Below the pieces are notes generated by a model that ran no database searches, had not been told where the DNA came from, and was given only the letters and a program-made list of their open reading frames with translations. A stretch of 64,000 nucleotides of DNA from Castanea sativa (Eukaryota > Streptophyta > Magnoliopsida > Fagales > Fagaceae). A program made the position numbers and the translations under genes. Below, piece after piece: positions 11,873 to 24,733 of this stretch. Where the stretch lies: contig NC_134022.1 in NCBI RefSeq assembly GCF_040712315.1, positions 2,728,001 to 2,792,000 of the forward strand. The letters are read 5' to 3'. Every line of letters starts with the position of its first letter. Positions within the stretch are counted from its first letter, which is position 1.

Positions 11873-13143
11873 AATTTGGCAAAGAAGAATTATTTGATGA
11901 CCTCTATTTAGAAGTCTCATGCGTGTTGGGTTCTCTGTATGACAACAAATTACGTTTGCTTTTATGAGTTGTCATTCAGTATTTGCTTCCTTGTATCTAG
12001 TTTATATTTGGTTTTCTTACTTGGTTACAAAACTTTAAGGTGTACAAAAGTATTAGCTTCTCACAAAATATATGAGTTCTAAGTCTTTGTTTCCGTTCTT
12101 GATGACTTTTAAAATAAGCTTTATATATTGCTAGGGTTGTAAAGAGAGAAATCCTAATCATTCAAGTCATCATGGGCCGAAATCTAGATTTGAGAATTTT
12201 AAATTCGTAAGTATCGATAGATCGAGCTTGTGTTGAGAAATTTGCTTCATTAAATCCCAATAGATACTAGTGTCGAGCTTTATTGAATTAGCTTTTTTTT
12301 TACTTATTTCTTGGATCAATCTTCATGTCTTTAATGATTCCACTTGATGTCTTTGAGCAACATACTTCTTGATACATTAAACCCAACTTAGATCTATCCA
12401 ATTACAAGTAAAGTACGTTTTGTCAAAGGTTAGGCCAAAACATAAAGAAAAAAAAATGACCCTAAAAATCTTCCCCTTTGGCAAGCCGTGACAAAACCAC
12501 AAACAAAAATTATGAAAGAAGTATAAAACAACAATCATAGAACATTTAAGTAACATTTAAAATATATAAAATGCTTCATTTTAATCTTCGCCTTAAGTCC
12601 AAAATTCATAGAACTCCCTCTACCAACAACAAGAGCTTCCTAAACCCCCAACTTTCATTCACTTAACTGAAATTTATGATTAAACTACTACTTAACAACG
12701 TTAATCAATGAAACTAATATATAACTTCAATCTAGTTTAATTATTTTATTGAACCTGGTGTGGAATCGCCATTATTATTACACATTCATTATTGGTCTTG
12801 CTATTTATCTAATTATCCCTTCTTTGGAATAAAACATTCACTTCCCTTAAAAAAAAAATGCTTTTAAAAAATCTTGAATTTCTATTTTACCCTCCCTAAA
12901 TTTGCCATCCACACCACCATCTCATAGGAAATTTGAAACTTTTTTACTTTTGAGCTTTTTAAAAACCCTTTTTTTTAGCCATTCATGGTAGATTAATGTA
13001 AATAATTTGAATTTTATTTAAAAATAAATGGGAAGTGAGTATAAATAATTTTATATTTAAAAAAAAAAAAAAAAAACAGCTCATTGCAATTTCCTATAAT
13101 ATTTTTTGTTGTGGTCTTAACTAACAAATAAATAGATATAGCT

Positions 13144-13425
13144 ATGTACAAACCTCAAAAACAAAAGCAAAAATGCAAAACCCTCCTCAAAACCTCAACA
13201 CTCTCACTCTCTCTCTCAAAAACCCACTTCCATTTTATCCCCTATTTTCTTCGCTTCCCCCAAATCCAATGCCCCAATTCTCTCAAAACCCATTTCTCTG
13301 TTCACTGCTCCGCTCGAGCAGGAGCAGGAGGGGGACGAGGGCGAGGAGGCAAGAAGAAGCAGCTGAAAAAGCAAGGAGGCAGCGGTTCAGGAGGCCGCAT
13401 AGAGGTTTATTTTGAAGGAAGCTAG
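13144..13425 (+). CDS. Unrecognised open stretch, possible 5' exon
   Basis: I do not recognise it. Two overlapping frames are open (93 codons from 13144; 80 codons from 13173). The first begins with a Ser/Thr/Lys-rich N-terminus and contains VHCSARAGAG, which resembles a plastid transit-peptide cleavage region, followed by a Gly/Arg/Lys-rich tail. Base composition is less AT-rich than its surroundings. No downstream exon can be attached with confidence. It could be a first-exon fragment carried by a transposon, or chance. Confidence 0.2.
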   Translation: MYKPQKQKQKCKTLLKTSTLSLSLSKTHFHFIPYFLRFPQIQCPNSLKTHFSVHCSARAGAGGGRGRGGKKKQLKKQGGSGSGGRIEVYFEGS

Positions 13426-14218
13426 AAGCTTGAGTGGTTTATTTACCTTTTGAGCTATGTGGTTAGTGTCAGTTAACACAGGTTTGATCGGTGTTTTTGT
13501 TTCCATAATTTTGGAAATGTTTACTAGTTAATTGGTATGTTTTTCTTGAGCTCTGTACTCTATGTATCTAATAAGGTTTATTTCTAGAGTATTTTTCTAT
13601 GACCCTAAAACCATACAAGAAGTTGTCACCCTTAAGAATGGACTATGTTGGACATTCTTGTTTTAGATGATTTTGGTGCCTGCGTTTTACCAAGTAATAG
13701 AGTATTTGGCATGAGCCAGACACTAATCTTTGTTGATCAGTTGTATGATTGTTATCTAGTCTCTGTGTGAGAAATCCAAAGCCTCTTAATGCTTATAATG
13801 TATATAGGCATCATTTTGCTGACATGATTTGATCCTTTTACACAGCTGTCTCCAATACAAGTACAACACCAGAACCCCTCTCCGTCTCTCTCTCTATGGC
13901 AGTCGTGGATTTTGTTATATGATTTAAGATACTTGATGATCCCTCTCTTTGCAGCTTTCAATTCAAAACAAAGGCATTATCTGTCAAAGATTTTATCAGC
14001 ATTGATGCAAGTTTATCAGAATTAGACCAATGTTTTCTAAGGATGAAATGCAAAATAGAGGATTTGCACATGCCAAAACCATATACTATTTAAGGTTGTT
14101 AAGATTATATTTTAGAGCTGCTTTAACGTGCTGGATGATTCCATTGTTAACGAATGTTCTATGGTTCTTATTGAGTTAATGCCATGATACAAAGGAATTT
14201 TTTTTAATCTATTTCTTA

Positions 14219-15201
14219 GTTCATACTCAATGTGAAGCTAGTGATCCTGGAACAAATGGCATCTCATCACCCTATAAGGAAGGTGAGGTCAGGGACTCAA
14301 TACGTGCAGGTGTGAGTTGCGTTGTCTATTTTAGCTATCAAAATAAAGAAATTCGTGGTGTATCCGGTGGCAGTGTCAAAAAAAACTAAGTTCACAATAA
14401 CCTAATCTGCAGAAACTTCAAGATGATCCACACATGTTAGGGACGAAGAACAAAGAACATGAGGACAAACATAATGTTCCGATGATTCAGAAAAACAAAG
14501 TAGGTGGCTCCAAGTCTGAACCTAGGTATAACCCTTTTCTTTTTTCAATGGATTTCGCTGTCAATGTAAAACAAATCCATCTTAAACTTGTGAATGAGAT
14601 CCAGTTAAAATATGTACATGGCAAAAATTTTAGTGTTATATATAAAATTCTGATTATCAAGGATATAGTTATAACTATCAATCTATCATGTTATAAGATG
14701 TCTAGCTTTTGGTTAAATGTTAAATACCTTAAATTATTAAATCAAGCAGATCTCACTTGAGCGTAATTGTCGGTCATCAAAGAATATACTCAAGCAACCA
14801 TCCCTTCTCAATCTTATCATTGTTATATATGGTTACCTAGAAAGGGAATTTAGTCAAGAAGTTCATGGAAATTATGAACTCAAAAAGAGTGCGAAAAGTG
14901 TTTGATTTCAGGTCAATGTAATTCAGGTGAGATAGAAATTACTTTTGAGTCTTTGTTTCCATATTTTTATTTACTTATAAGTATTAACTCAATTACTTTA
15001 GGCCAGTATCATGCTTCAAGCATTCCAAAGATTGACCACGACAGCCATTCCCAACTTTATACAGAGAAGCAAATAACTGAACCGATTCTATGGCATCAAC
15101 AATCTGTTTATGGTATTTTGTGTCAAATGAGAAGTCAGCACGTTACCCGGGCTTCCCATCTGCCATCAACTAAGGATGTCCTAATATTTTTGCTACACTA
15201 G
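14219..15201 (+). pseudogene. Unrecognised exon-like segments in the 3' flank of copy B
   Basis: Three stretches look like exons bounded by AG and GT: around 14220-14311, 14412-14525 (encoding KNKEHEDKHNVPMIQKNK, followed by GTATAAC) and 15002-15112 (YHASSIPKIDHDSHSQLY, followed by GTATTTTG). The matching stretches near C (20780-21660) carry stop codons and indels, for example TAA within the third segment. They are probably remnants of an unidentified spliced gene copied along with the neprosin unit. I cannot name the family. Confidence 0.3.
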
Positions 15202-15438
15202 GCAAAGTTAACAATGAGAATCTTCGTCTATACTTCATTACTTTGCATCTTTCTCGGTTCGGTATTCTTCATTAATGATGGTCTCATCATCATTTGCATT
15301 TGTTCACTTATGGTTCACTGTTGGATGGAAAATAGCCAACAATATTCATGCTAGAAGTATTGTTAGTTGAAAGTTGACTTGAAAGTCATTTTATTGATAA
15401 GAATACATGCACTGAACCAAAAGAAAACTTAGAAATCT

Positions 15439-17497
15439 TTATTCCCCAATATAACCACCCACACCCCCAAACAGTACTAGGTGCTGATCTGCACCTACTC
15501 TTCCTTCATCAATAACTTGATATTGTACAATATCTGAAAAATTTTCAGTATCAGCAGCATTCACAACATATTCAGTCTCATTAATTGTTTTAATTTGCCT
15601 GCAATATGCATCATATTTGGTGTTTTCTTCTAACCTTTCACTATACCCAGAGCCCATGGGAGGGCTAGGCACATCAGGAGGACTAAAAACCTCTCCTCCC
15701 CATTCAACGTAATTAGCACCGTCTCCTAAAGCAGTGAATACATTTTTTGGCCAAAATCCGATTACAGTTTCATCTTGACCAAATTTTAGAAACCAGTTTC
15801 CATTGCTAGAATCCTATCATTCATGAGAAAAAACACAAACTCAGGAAGTAAGAACAAATTATGTGCTTTTTTTGGTATCATACTTGATGCACAAAGAGGT
15901 TAGTACGAAAGAAACACACCCACACATCTATATAAACACATGTATCTATTTATTTACCCAAAAAAGCATTAACTGCAAGTCAAATTGCTGTTCTGGTGTT
16001 GAAATTGACTCTAAAGGAATGCCGAGAGGAATATCCGTCCTCACAGGAATTAGTGAATTGCATAATGTATCGAAGCATGAGGATTTAACTGTCTGTAGAT
16101 AGAAACATCAAATATTAAAAGTTAGGTAAATAGCGCAGTTTATTACATAATTAATAGAACAACGTATGAATAGAAAAAAAAAATATTAATTACTTTTGTA
16201 AATGTGTATAATCTGGTACGAGTATCGTTGTACAAGGTTGGATTTACCTAAGACAAAAAGAAATGAGTATTAGATTTAACAAGCTCATATACGTACATAA
16301 ATACATATTGTAAACTTTTTTTCTCTATCACTTACTGTCCATCCAACTTCTATGCTATCTGGATAATTTTGAACCTTTATGCGAGCAGAACTTTATTGAG
16401 TTCCTTTGACTTTTGGGTTATATATGCTGATGCTTGCAGAACCTCCATGGTACACGTTGTTCTTATTTTTTGTCCCCACTATAGCATGCTGAGAAAAATA
16501 TATAACATTTTAAATCAATCATTTGAAAATTATTTATAAAAGAAAATGTGTAATTATTCTTAGTATTACTCCTCCAGCTCTAGTTGCACATTGAGTATGT
16601 GTGTGCTTATGCACTCCAAGCCAAATTACTAATAATCAATCACACCATAATTAACAGCAAACTCATGTATATATTTTTTGTGATTTATATGTTAAATTTG
16701 TAGGAAACTATAAATATATTTGCATGTCAATGAAGTCAACTACAACTACAACACAAAATATATGTAAATGTATGAAATAAATAAAAATAAATTAGAGTGT
16801 AGCAATGATAACTCACATGAGTACCAGGTTTATCAACGGTAAGTGGTTTATATTTTGAGTTATGTATCTTTGTAGCTAACTTTGCCCTTTTGAGATCAGC
16901 CATGGTATTTCTCCTAATGGGAACCATACCAACTGGACAACCTTTACCATTTAGCCAAAAATTAGATGGATTAAATAGTGGTGAAGACTTTTGGTCTCTG
17001 ATTCCTTCAGGGTTGGAGGCAGATCTCACCTGTACATTAATTAATTCAATATTGAAGTAAGTGTTACTTTTCTTCATTTAAAAAAAAAAAACTAAAAAAA
17101 AAAAAAAAACTAAAAAATTAGAAAAACGTGACATAGAAATAGAAGTTTACTGGAAAATCATAAATATGGCTCTTGAGTGAATAATAATTGAAGAACAGTT
17201 GTTCATAGAGATTTATGCAATCGTATGTATCGCCATACTTTGTCTACAAATCACAAAATCATTTTGTCATTATAATATATAGCTGCAACATTATTTCTTC
17301 AACATAAATATATATACACACACATAAATAGAAATTTTTATCTCACCTGAATAGTTTTCTTGGCTAACTTATTTAAAAACTTAAGTTGCCTTTTCAGGTC
17401 CATGTGATCTTCTCGATATATTCTCTTGCAACCAACCTCATTACTGCTAAAAGAGAAACAATGTGAACAAAACCAGTAAGACAATCATTTTAGCCAT
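15439..17497 (-). pseudogene. Neprosin-family pseudogene, copy B
   Basis: All six exons of the family are present with canonical junctions: 17497-17347, 17029-16817, 16488-16336, 16247-16194, 16092-15958 and 15813-15439. Exon 1 is 151 bp instead of 153: two bases are missing in the CTTTCTTTT tract of the signal-peptide region (near 17455), which brings TAG into frame after 16 codons. Exon 3 has TAA at 16395-16393 where A and C have TAC (Tyr). The other exons stay open, including the GWT and WGGEV blocks, so inactivation is fairly recent. The intron between exons 2 and 3 is 328 bp, about 660 bp shorter than in A and C. Confidence 0.9.
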
Positions 17498-17960
17498 TGG
17501 TATGTGATCTATACCACAACCCATGTGTGTTGTCATTTATATACCCACATATTAAATACAGTTGTTCTGTCATTTGTATCTCCTTCATATTCCTATAAAA
17601 AAGAAACTTATTAATTATAAATAAATTGTTAAATTCTCATTATAATGAAATTTATTTGTAGTTAAGTTGTGGTAAATAAAAAGGCATAAACTTTAATTTT
17701 TATGGAGATTTGGATTCTTGCATTTAACTTTAATCTTTATTCTCTTCTCAAAAAAAAAAAAATCTCACCATGACATAAATAGGTATATTACTTATGTGAA
17801 TAAATGGGTTATAATTATCATTAGTATTGATATATATTTGGTGTCTTTGTAGCCCCTTATAGGAAGTGGTGCCACTTTCTATAATATTTGGAGTGATTAT
17901 GTAGGCTTTCTATAAAACTGGCCAACTAAAAATCTCATGTGAACACCTTGATTATCTAGG

Positions 17961-18486
17961 CTTTCTATAAAGGGTCAAGCTAACTAGTACCCTTAGGGAA
18001 TGGTTAACAATCAATTTTAAGAAAATTTTGACACCACTTTTATGAAAAATGAAAAAAACTATCAAAATATTAATTGTTTTTTTTTCTTTTTCCATAAAAA
18101 CTTTTTTTAAATGAATTTTTAACCGTTGTCTTAAGGACATCTATTAGCATTTCTCTTCTATAAAACCAGCCAATTAAAAATCTCATGTGAACGCCTTGAT
18201 TGTTATGTATGAGTAATTAAATCTCTCTCTCTCTCTCTCTCTCTCTGATATTTAAGTTTGACAATAAATCAATAGAACTGAAATCTTCAAATGAAGTGCA
18301 CAACTTTTAGGTAATTTTCTTGCCTCGAAAATGCTAATGAAGAGTGAACTAATGTTACAGAGGGGAAAAAATGAATCAGTTTACATAAGGACAGAAATAA
18401 ATTGAAACCCAAACTCGGATTAACAAAAATTAAACCCAAGAAAACCCAGAATCTGCACCAAACAAAAAAACCCATAAAAAATTAAA
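17961..18486. other. Non-coding spacer with (CT)n tract
   Basis: AT-rich; contains a (CT)n run at about 18222-18247 and short repeats of the neprosin upstream region (CTTTCTATAAA, CTCATGTGAAC). No gene is seen. Confidence 0.5.
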
Positions 18487-20094
18487 TGCGAAAATGCACT
18501 TTTGGTCCCTACATTTTTGGTCAACTCTCATTTTGGTCCCAAAATTGATTTCATTACTAATGTAGTCCCTAAAAAAAAAAAATCGTTTTTAAAATGGTTC
18601 CTGCCGTCAATCCACTAACAGAAACCTATTACATGGCAAACGGAGTGCCCTACTTGTTAACGTGGCGCTAATGTGGCCATTAAAATATTATTAAAAATAA
18701 ATATTTAACATTTTTAAATACCACATCAGCATTTTAATTAATAAAAAAATAAAAAATAAAAATAAAAAGCCTAGAAAATAAAAAGCTTGGTCAGAAAATA
18801 AATAAAAAATTCAAAGTAAACATTAATCTAATTTTTTTTTTTTTTTTACTTTTCATTTTTTTTTCCGTAAGAACATACATCCTCAAGCCCTGAAAAGTTC
18901 AAAACTAGAAAAATTCACATTTGGGTGGACTTTGAAATCCTTTGATCTTAATTAATTATTTCTTAATCTAAATGAAGAACACACAAGTAAGAAGAGAAAA
19001 CAAAATCAAAAGCACCCACATCACAATAACCAAAAACCCGAGCTCTAACATTCCAATTTTCAAAATTGCACCTCATTTTCTCAATTACCAAACAAAAACA
19101 CATACCAAAAAAAAAAAAGTGTCATTTAAGCTATATAACCACATCAACCTCACAAAAACTTAACCTTTTTCCATTACCCACATCACAAATAACCAAGAAC
19201 CTATGCTCCGAATCCCCATCACCAAAAATTTTCCCCCATTTTCTTAACCACCAAACAACCCCACCAATTTTTTTTTAAAATGCTCAAAGGCAAGATTCCA
19301 AAGCACGTCGAGGAGCACCACGGGTTTCGAGTAGGCCCAGTCACTCTGATGCTCCTCGAGTTGCTCCGTCACGGTCTCCCGAACCATCATTGACGGCTCG
19401 CGCATCATGTGGCGGCTGCTGGCTTGGCGGAGGAACCATGCAGCCTGGCGAAGGCTCTGACCCTGCACGAATCGGCGTTGATGATTGGGTTTTCTCTAGG
19501 GTTTGTTGAGAATTTGTGGTCTAAAATTTGTGGATTTTGGTTTGATGATTGGGTTTTGTTTTGTTGTTGATGTTGGATGATTTAGATGCTTTGTTGTTAA
19601 TTTGGTTGGGTTTTGATTTACTGGTTTTGGAGATATAATTCTATGTATTTAGTTGAATTTGTGTTGTGAGAAATGTTGGAAAAAAAAATCTTTGAGTACT
19701 ATGTTCTTCATTCTTGTGATTTGAGGTTGTGTTCTTGTAATCAGGGTTTAAGTTCTTGTTTATACATGTTCTTCGATATGATTTGAATTTGTGTTTTTAC
19801 GTTTTTATTTTTATTTTTTCTGTTTTTTAATTTTGCTAAAATTGATAAATTAATTTTTTTTAAATAAGATGCTGATGTGGTATTTTTTTAATAATATTTT
19901 AATAGCCACATCAGCATTTTTTGTGCCACCTATGCCTTCATCCGCCACGTAGGAGGTTTTCATTAGTGGGTTGACGGCAGGGACCATTTTAAAAATGATT
20001 TTCTTTTTTTAGGGACTACATTAGTAATGAAATCAATTTTGGGACCAAAATGAGAATTGACCCAAAATGTAGAAACCAAAAGTGCATTTTCGCC
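18487..20094. mobile_element. Pack-MULE with long terminal inverted repeats
   Basis: The ends are TGCGAAAATGCACTTTTGG (18487) and its inverted counterpart GGCGAAAATGCACTTTTGG (from 20094). Inverted similarity extends for roughly 270 bp per side, through GTAGTCCCTAAAAA, CCTGCCGTCAA and TATTAAAATATTATTAAAAA blocks. A perfect 9-bp target duplication AAAATTAAA lies at 18478-18486 and 20095-20103. No transposase is present; the inside holds a fragment of a host RING E3 ligase gene. This is the definition of a Pack-MULE. Confidence 0.85.
19260..19500 (-). pseudogene. Captured N-terminal exon piece of a RING-type E3 ligase (At1g12760/At1g63170-like)
   Basis: The minus-strand reading contains [20 protein letters not shown], then [15 protein letters not shown] and LDVLWNLAF. 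From family knowledge this matches the conserved N-terminal region that precedes the membrane segments of plant E3 ubiquitin ligases such as Arabidopsis At1g12760 and At1g63170. The match ends after WNLAF, where the sequence runs into unrelated Lys codons and a stop; the membrane segments and RING domain are absent. The GC content is far above the surroundings, as expected of a captured exon. It lies inside the Pack-MULE and cannot make a ligase, but could yield antisense or small RNA against the parent gene. Confidence 0.75.
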
Positions 20095-20386
20095 AAAATT
20101 AAACTTGAATATTAAATTGAGATCAAGACCTCGTGCACACTTAAGCACACTCACAAAATATTAGTATTTATTTATTTTTTGATTTTATTCCCAAAAACAT
20201 TCCATTAAGTAAATCTCAATCACATGGATTTCTCACTCAGAAAATCCTTCAAATCCCACAACTCATTCCAACTTCATGTGAAGGAATTTAGAGTTGGGCT
20301 GTGAGTTGTTTGTTTACAATGTTTTGCTATACATGTAGGAATTGTTGATTGTGTTTGATTGTCGTGGTACAGCTATTTAAAAAAAA

Positions 20387-20584
20387 GAGATGCTACGTCC
20401 ACAACATTTTCACAACAAATCATAGATGATTAGTTGTTATTGATTCAAATTTGAACCTAACACTAAGATTACTTTTTTGCTCCAACAATAACAATCAGTA
20501 ACAACTTGCCACTTATGATTTGTTGTGAAAATATTGTAAAAATGTTGTGGGCGTAGTAAAAATGTTGTGGACGTAACATCTCTC
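20387..20584. mobile_element. MITE with AGAGATG(C/T)TACGTCCACAAC ends
   Basis: The left end AGAGATGCTACGTCCACAAC is repeated inverted at the right end. The right arm has an extra internal copy of AAAAATGTTGTGGGCGTAG. Same family as the element at 3593-3745. Confidence 0.6.
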
Positions 20585-20640
20585 TTTATAACATTTTTAC
20601 ATTAGTAAAAACTTTTTACATTAGTGTTGATGTAAACACA

Positions 20641-22015
20641 TATACTATTTAGGGTTGTTAAGATTATATTTTAGAGCTGCTTTAACATGCTGGATGATTC
20701 CATTGTTAATGAATGTTTTATGGTTCTAATTTAGCTAATGCCATGAGACAAAGGAAATTTTTATTATCTGTTTCTTAGTTCAAACTCAACGTGAAGCTAG
20801 TAATCCTAGAACAAATCAATGTGAAGGTGAGGTCAGGGGCTCAATCTGTGCAGGTGTGAGTTGTGTTGTGTATTTTTATTAGCTATCAAAATAAAGAAAT
20901 TCATGGTGTCTCCAATGGCACCATGTCAAACAAAACTAAGTTCACAATAACCTAATCTGTGCAGAAACTTCAACACAATCCACACATGTTAGAGATGAAG
21001 AACAAAGAGCATGAGGACAACATAATGTTCCGATGACTCAGAAAAATAAAGTAGATGACTCTGATTCTGATTTTGCAGGGTATAATCGTTTTCTTCTTTT
21101 CAATGGATTTCGCTGTCAATGTAAAACAAATCCATCTTAAACTAGTGAATGAAATCCAGTTAAAATGAGTACATGTCAAAAATTTTAGTGTTATATATAA
21201 AATTCTGATTATCAAGGATATAGTTATAACTATCAATCTATCATGTTATAAGATGTCTAGCTTTTGGTTAAATGTTATATACCTTAAATTATTAGATCAA
21301 GCAGATCTTACTTGAGTGTAATTGTCAGTCATCAAAGAAGATACACAAGCAACCGTCCCTTCTCATTCTTATCATTGTTATATATGGTTACCTTGAGTCA
21401 AGAAGTTTATGGAATTATGAACTCAAAAGGAGTGCAGAAAAGTGTTTGATTTCAGGACAATGTAATTCGGTGAAATAGAAATTACTTTGAGTCTTTGTTT
21501 CCATATTTTTTATTTACTTACAAGTATTATCTCAATTACTTTAGGCCTGTATCATGCTTCAAGCATTCCAGAGATTGACAACGACAGCCATTCCCAACTT
21601 TAAACAGAGAAGAAAACAACTGAACAGATTCTATGGCATCAACAATCTGCTTCTGGTATTTTGTGTCAAATGAGAAGTCAGCATTACTCAGTCTTCCCAT
21701 CTGCCAACGACTAAGGATGTCCTGATATCTTTGCTACACTAGGCAAAGTTAACAATGAGAATCTTCGTTTGTTTGGCTTTGTACTACATTTCTTTGCATC
21801 TTTCTCAGTTTCTGGTATTCTACATTAATAGTGGTCTCATTAATCATTTGCATTTGATCACTTACGGCTCTTTTCTGTTGGATGGAAAATAGACAACAAT
21901 ATTCATGCTATAAGTACAGTGAGTTGAAAGTTGACTTGAAAGTCATTTTATTGATCAAAATATTTAATTATTTGATAAGAATACATGCACTGAACCAAAA
22001 GAAAAATTAGAAATC
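20641..22015. repeat. 3' flank of copy C, duplicate of 14089-15438
   Basis: It aligns with the sequence downstream of copy B. It contains degraded versions of the exon-like segments described there. No intact reading frame. Confidence 0.6.
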
Positions 22016-24733
22016 TTAAGTCCCAGTATAACCACCCAAACCCCCAAATAGTACCATGTGCTGAACATCAGCTCGACCAAATATTCCTTTATCAAGAACT
22101 TCATATTGTACAATATCTGAAAAAACTTCGGTATCAACAGCATTCACAACATAATCAGTCTCATTAATTGTTTTAATTTGCCTGCAATATGCATCATATC
22201 TGGTGTCTTCATTTAACTTTGCACTATACCCAGAGCCCATGGGAGGGCTAGGCACACCAGGAGGACTAAAAACCTCTCCTCCCCATTCAACGTAATTAGC
22301 ACCGTCTCCTAAAGCAGTGAATACATTTTTTGGCCAAAATCCGATGACAGTTTCATCTTGACCAAATTTTAGAAACCAGTTTCCATTGCTAGAATCCTAT
22401 CATTCAAGAGAAAAAACACAAACACAGGAAGTAAGAACAAATCATGTGCTTTTTTTGTATCATACTTGATGCACAAAGAGGTTAGTACCAAAGAAACACA
22501 CGCAGACACACATCTATATAAAAACATATATCTATTTATTTACCCAAAAAAGCATGAATTCCATGTCAAATTGCTGTTTTGTCGTTGAAATTGGCTCTAT
22601 AGCAATGCCAAGAGGAATATCCGTACTTGTAGGAATTATTGAATTACATAATGTATTGAAGCATGAGGAACTACCTGTCTGTAGATGGAAACATCAATAT
22701 CAAAAGGTAGGTAAATAGTGCAGTTTATTACATAATTAATAGAACAAAATATGAATAGAAAAAAAAATATGTTAATTACTTTTGTAAATGTGTATAATCG
22801 GGTACGAGTATCATTGTACAAGGTTGGATTTACCTAAGACAAAAATAAATGAGTATTAGAATTAACAAGCTCATTTACATACATAGATACATATTGTAAA
22901 CTTGTTTCCTCTATCACTTACTGTCCATCCAACTTCTATGCTATCCGGACCATTTTGAACCTTTATTCGAGCAGAACTGTATTGAGTTCCTTCGACTTTT
23001 GGGTTATATATGCTGATGATTGCAGAACCTCCATGGTACACGTTCGTATATTTTGTCCGCACTACAGCATACTGAGAATAATATATAACATTTTAAAGCA
23101 ATCATTTGAAAATTATTCTTAAAGGAAATTGTGTGATTACTCATTGTGTTTCTCCTCCAACTCTAGTTGCACATTGAGTATGTGCGTGCTTATGCACTCC
23201 AAGCCAAATTACTAATCATCAATCACACCATAATTAACAACAGAGTCTTTTTTTTTTTCGTGTGTGATTTATATGCTGAATTTTTAGGATACTATAAATA
23301 TATTTGCATGTCATTGAAGATCAAATCAAAAAATTTGAAGCCAAAGAATATATATCATGAGATTTTTGAAATTCATTGAAGACAATATCAAGTCATTGAT
23401 TGTTAAAAGAAAATCATGAGATTGGCTAATGAATCAATAGATTGATTTCTAAGGGGAGGTAACGGTGCTACTCACTCTTTTTGAGAAGAAAATAGATGAT
23501 TTAAGGAAACTGAAAAAACTCTAATCACGCCGAACGGGCCGAACCGTGGCTTTCATGGTTAGTTTGGTACGGCTTTGTTAAAGTATCAGTCTGTATTGGT
23601 TTTGAATCTAGCAAAAACGTGAAAATCTCCCTTAAGCTTGACCAAACCCGACCGATATCAGTGCTATCCATTGTAGTGTATTATTATAAGTGAATGACAC
23701 ATTATTGTATCACTTTCAGCTTTTGTCCCTTAGCTTGTATGTTGATAAGAACTGCATAAACTCTCATGTATTCTCTTTTGTCTCCTCTTTTATCCCTCAA
23801 ATTAACAAATTTGTTCACAACAAAAAAATAATCAATCACATATATATCATTAATATGGTATTGGATTGGGTTGGGGTACTGTGTATTAGTTTTAAAAAAA
23901 TAATTCACACACAGCTATTGCTTGACATAATTAGATACTATTTATTTTCCTATCAAAAGAAAATAATATACAAAAAAGGAACCAACTACAACTACAACAC
24001 AAAATATATGCAAATGTATGAAATAGATAAAAATAAATTAGAGTGTAGCAATGATAACTTACATGAGTACCAGGTCTATCAATAGTGAGTGGTTTATATT
24101 TTAAGTTATGTATCTCTGTAGCTAACTTTGCCCTTTTGAGATCATCCTCCGTATTTCTCTTAATGGGAACCATACCATCTGGACAACCTTTACCATTTAG
24201 CCAAAAATTAGATGGGTTAAATAGTAGTGAAGACTTTTGGTCTCTGCTTCCTTTAGGGTTGGAGGAAGATCTCACCTGTACATTAATTAATTCAATATTG
24301 AAGTTAGTGTTACTTTTCTTTATAAAAAAAAAAAAAAAAAAAGAATAAAAGAAAATTAGAAAAATGTGACATAGTAATTGAAGTTTACTGGAAAATCATG
24401 AGTATGGTTCTTGAGTGAATGATAATTGAAGAACGGTTGTTCATAGAGATTTATGCAATCATATGTATCGCCATACTTTGTCTACAAATCACAAAATCAT
24501 TTTGTCACTATAATAGCTGCAACATTATTTCTTCAACATAAATATATATACACATACACAAATGGAAATATTGATCTCACCCGAATAGTTTTCTTGGCCA
24601 ACTTATTTAAAAGCTTATGTTGCCTTTTCAACTCCAAGTGATCTTCTCGATAAATTCTCTTGCAACCAACATCATTACTGCTAAAAGAAAGAAACAATGT
24701 GAACAAAACCAATAAGACAAACCTTCTAGCCAT
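22016..24733 (-). CDS. Neprosin-family (DUF239) putative glutamic peptidase, copy C, intact
   Basis: Six exons, all phase 0 with GT-AG introns: 24733-24581, 24275-24063, 23071-22922, 22833-22780, 22678-22544 and 22396-22016 (stop included), giving 361 residues, slightly short for the family. Residues 1 to about 24 form a signal peptide (hydrophobic LLVLFTLFLSF core). Exons 1-2 correspond to the DUF4409 propeptide, exons 3-6 to the neprosin domain. Glu168 in IEVGW and Glu276 in WGGEV are 108 residues apart, matching the catalytic pair of pitcher-plant neprosin (Glu188/Glu297), so they are the likely active site (inference). The CFNTLC cysteines are kept. It should act in the secretory pathway or apoplast. 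The native substrate is unknown. I found no stop codon or frameshift, so this is the only demonstrably intact member of the local array. Confidence 0.88.

Larger units (their letters stand above)
10957..14088. other. Mostly non-coding spacer with scattered remnants
   Basis: Contents: a (TA)n microsatellite (11820-11870); a 12170-12560 stretch with wording typical of plant LTR remnants (repeated ATCGAG/GTCGAGCTT motifs, then CTTCCCCTTTGGCAAG); and one GC-richer open stretch at 13144-13425. No confident gene. Confidence 0.4.
14089..17960. repeat. Tandem duplication unit containing neprosin copy B
   Basis: 14089 onward aligns with 20641 onward (the 3' flank of copy C), continues through the gene and through about 400 bp of upstream sequence, then diverges after the TTGTAGCCCC block near 17850-17900. 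Divergence from C is clearly higher than that between A and C, so this unit split earlier. Confidence 0.75.
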
